Assembly (NCBI RefSeq): GCF_000975155.1
Contig: NZ_BBRG01000001.1
Coordinates: forward strand, 1,595,647-1,659,646
Length of the DNA: 64,000 bases
Direction: 5' to 3'
From: Demequina globuliformis
GTDB taxonomy: Bacteria; Actinomycetota; Actinomycetes; Actinomycetales; Demequinaceae
Shown here: piece by piece, positions 63,796 through 64,000 of the stretch
How positions within the stretch are numbered: the stretch's first letter is position 1
Layout: each line of letters opens with the position of its first letter
Position numbers and translations under genes: made by a program
Notes under the pieces: generated by a model
The model's input: only the letters and a program-made list of their open reading frames with translations
Told to the model about the DNA's origin: nothing
The model's database searches: none

Positions 63796-64000
63796 CCCGC
63801 GCGGGCCAGTGGCCGCCGGTTCCTGAGGCGCTTCCGGCGCCCATCGTCGACAACCATTGCCACCTTGAGTACCCGGCAGGGGATGAGCCGCGCTCTGTTG
63901 AGCGGCGCCTCGAGGATGCCGCCGCCGCTGGCGTGACCCGCGTGGTTCAGGTGGGCTGCGAGGTCGACTCTGCGATCTGGACGGCCGATGCCGTCACGAG
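63792..64000 (+). CDS. tatD: TatD-family metal-dependent hydrolase/DNase (3' end missing)
   Basis: The first 69 residues are visible. [13 protein letters not shown] provides the metal-binding H-x-H of TatD deoxyribonucleases, followed by [21 protein letters not shown], the typical first beta-alpha unit of the TIM barrel. The GTG start overlaps the metG stop; metG-tatD-rpf-ksgA is a conserved actinobacterial order, so a resuscitation-promoting factor and ksgA may follow outside the window. One copy of GGCCGATGCC lies at 63983. Confidence 0.88.
   Translation, partial: MTRAGQWPPVPEALPAPIVDNHCHLEYPAGDEPRSVERRLEDAAAAGVTRVVQVGCEVDSAIWTADAVT

Overview
The window is ordinary-looking chromosome of a high-GC Gram-positive bacterium (Actinomycetota), most likely an order Micrococcales organism. 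The evidence is the strong GC bias at third codon positions, frequent GTG/TTG starts, Lsr2, CarD, SenX3-RegX3, IdeR, WXG100 and DUF3027/DUF3263 proteins, and gene orders shared with mycobacteria (carD-ispD-ispF-cysS-rlmB with a divergent LpqE-like lipoprotein; pmt divergent from rsmI, followed by metG and tatD). I see no phage, integrase, transposase or CRISPR array. About 70 protein genes, three tRNAs and numerous hairpins and regulatory sites fill the window; the first (lysS) and last (tatD) genes are cut by the window edges.

Layout. 0-4 kb: lysS, a small membrane protein, lsr2, a beta-propeller lactonase and gpmA. 4-11 kb: a complete phosphate regulon (phoU, senX3-regX3, pstSCAB) with PHO-box-like direct repeats in front of phoU/senX3 and pstS. 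11-16 kb: LpqE-like lipoprotein, carD, ispDF, cysS, rlmB. 16-20.5 kb: DUF4032 kinase-like protein, an orphan sugar-ABC ATPase and a membrane-anchored Ser/Thr kinase with an altered catalytic loop. 20.6-24.6 kb: a MauE/DoxX-DsbA disulfide pair, tRNA-Thr, and a three-gene SipW-type signal-peptidase cluster behind an AT-rich leader. 24.6-31.7 kb: ung, DUF3263, LytR_C, groEL under two CIRCE operators, DUF4031, a lone WXG100 protein, an HD hydrolase, a cold-shock protein and DUF3027. 31.7-40 kb: MFS exporter, CAP-domain protein, serC, manA, UDP-glucose dehydrogenase, ideR, an NlpC/P60 hydrolase with a structured leader, an aldo-keto reductase and tRNA-Arg. 40.5-48.7 kb: a 1423-residue degenerate helicase/nuclease protein, an FmdB-type zinc ribbon, 5-formyl-THF cyclo-ligase, and a Glp-GNAT-GlpR divisome operon. 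48.8-64 kb: GH92 mannosidase with a GT4 glycosyltransferase, HdeD protein, tRNA-Ala, sirtuin, FKBP lipoprotein, AI-2E transporter, ornithine cyclodeaminase with divergent Lrp regulator, protein O-mannosyltransferase, rsmI, a VanY-type carboxypeptidase, metG and tatD.

The most unusual signals are not genes. (1) A dispersed ~62-bp nested palindrome (core CCAAATGGCTCCATTTGG) occurs five times, only between genes, plus one half copy. (2) The decamer GGGCCGATGC occurs 15 times in 64 kb on both strands, in and between genes, twice as inverted pairs and once forming the stem of an intrinsic terminator; this is how DNA-uptake sequences behave in Neisseria and Haemophilus. (3) The large helicase-like protein has lost Walker A, Walker B and nuclease residues yet remains a long intact reading frame. 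(4) The SipW cluster encodes two cysteine-containing secreted proteins next to a disulfide-forming pair, a possible surface-protein assembly unit.
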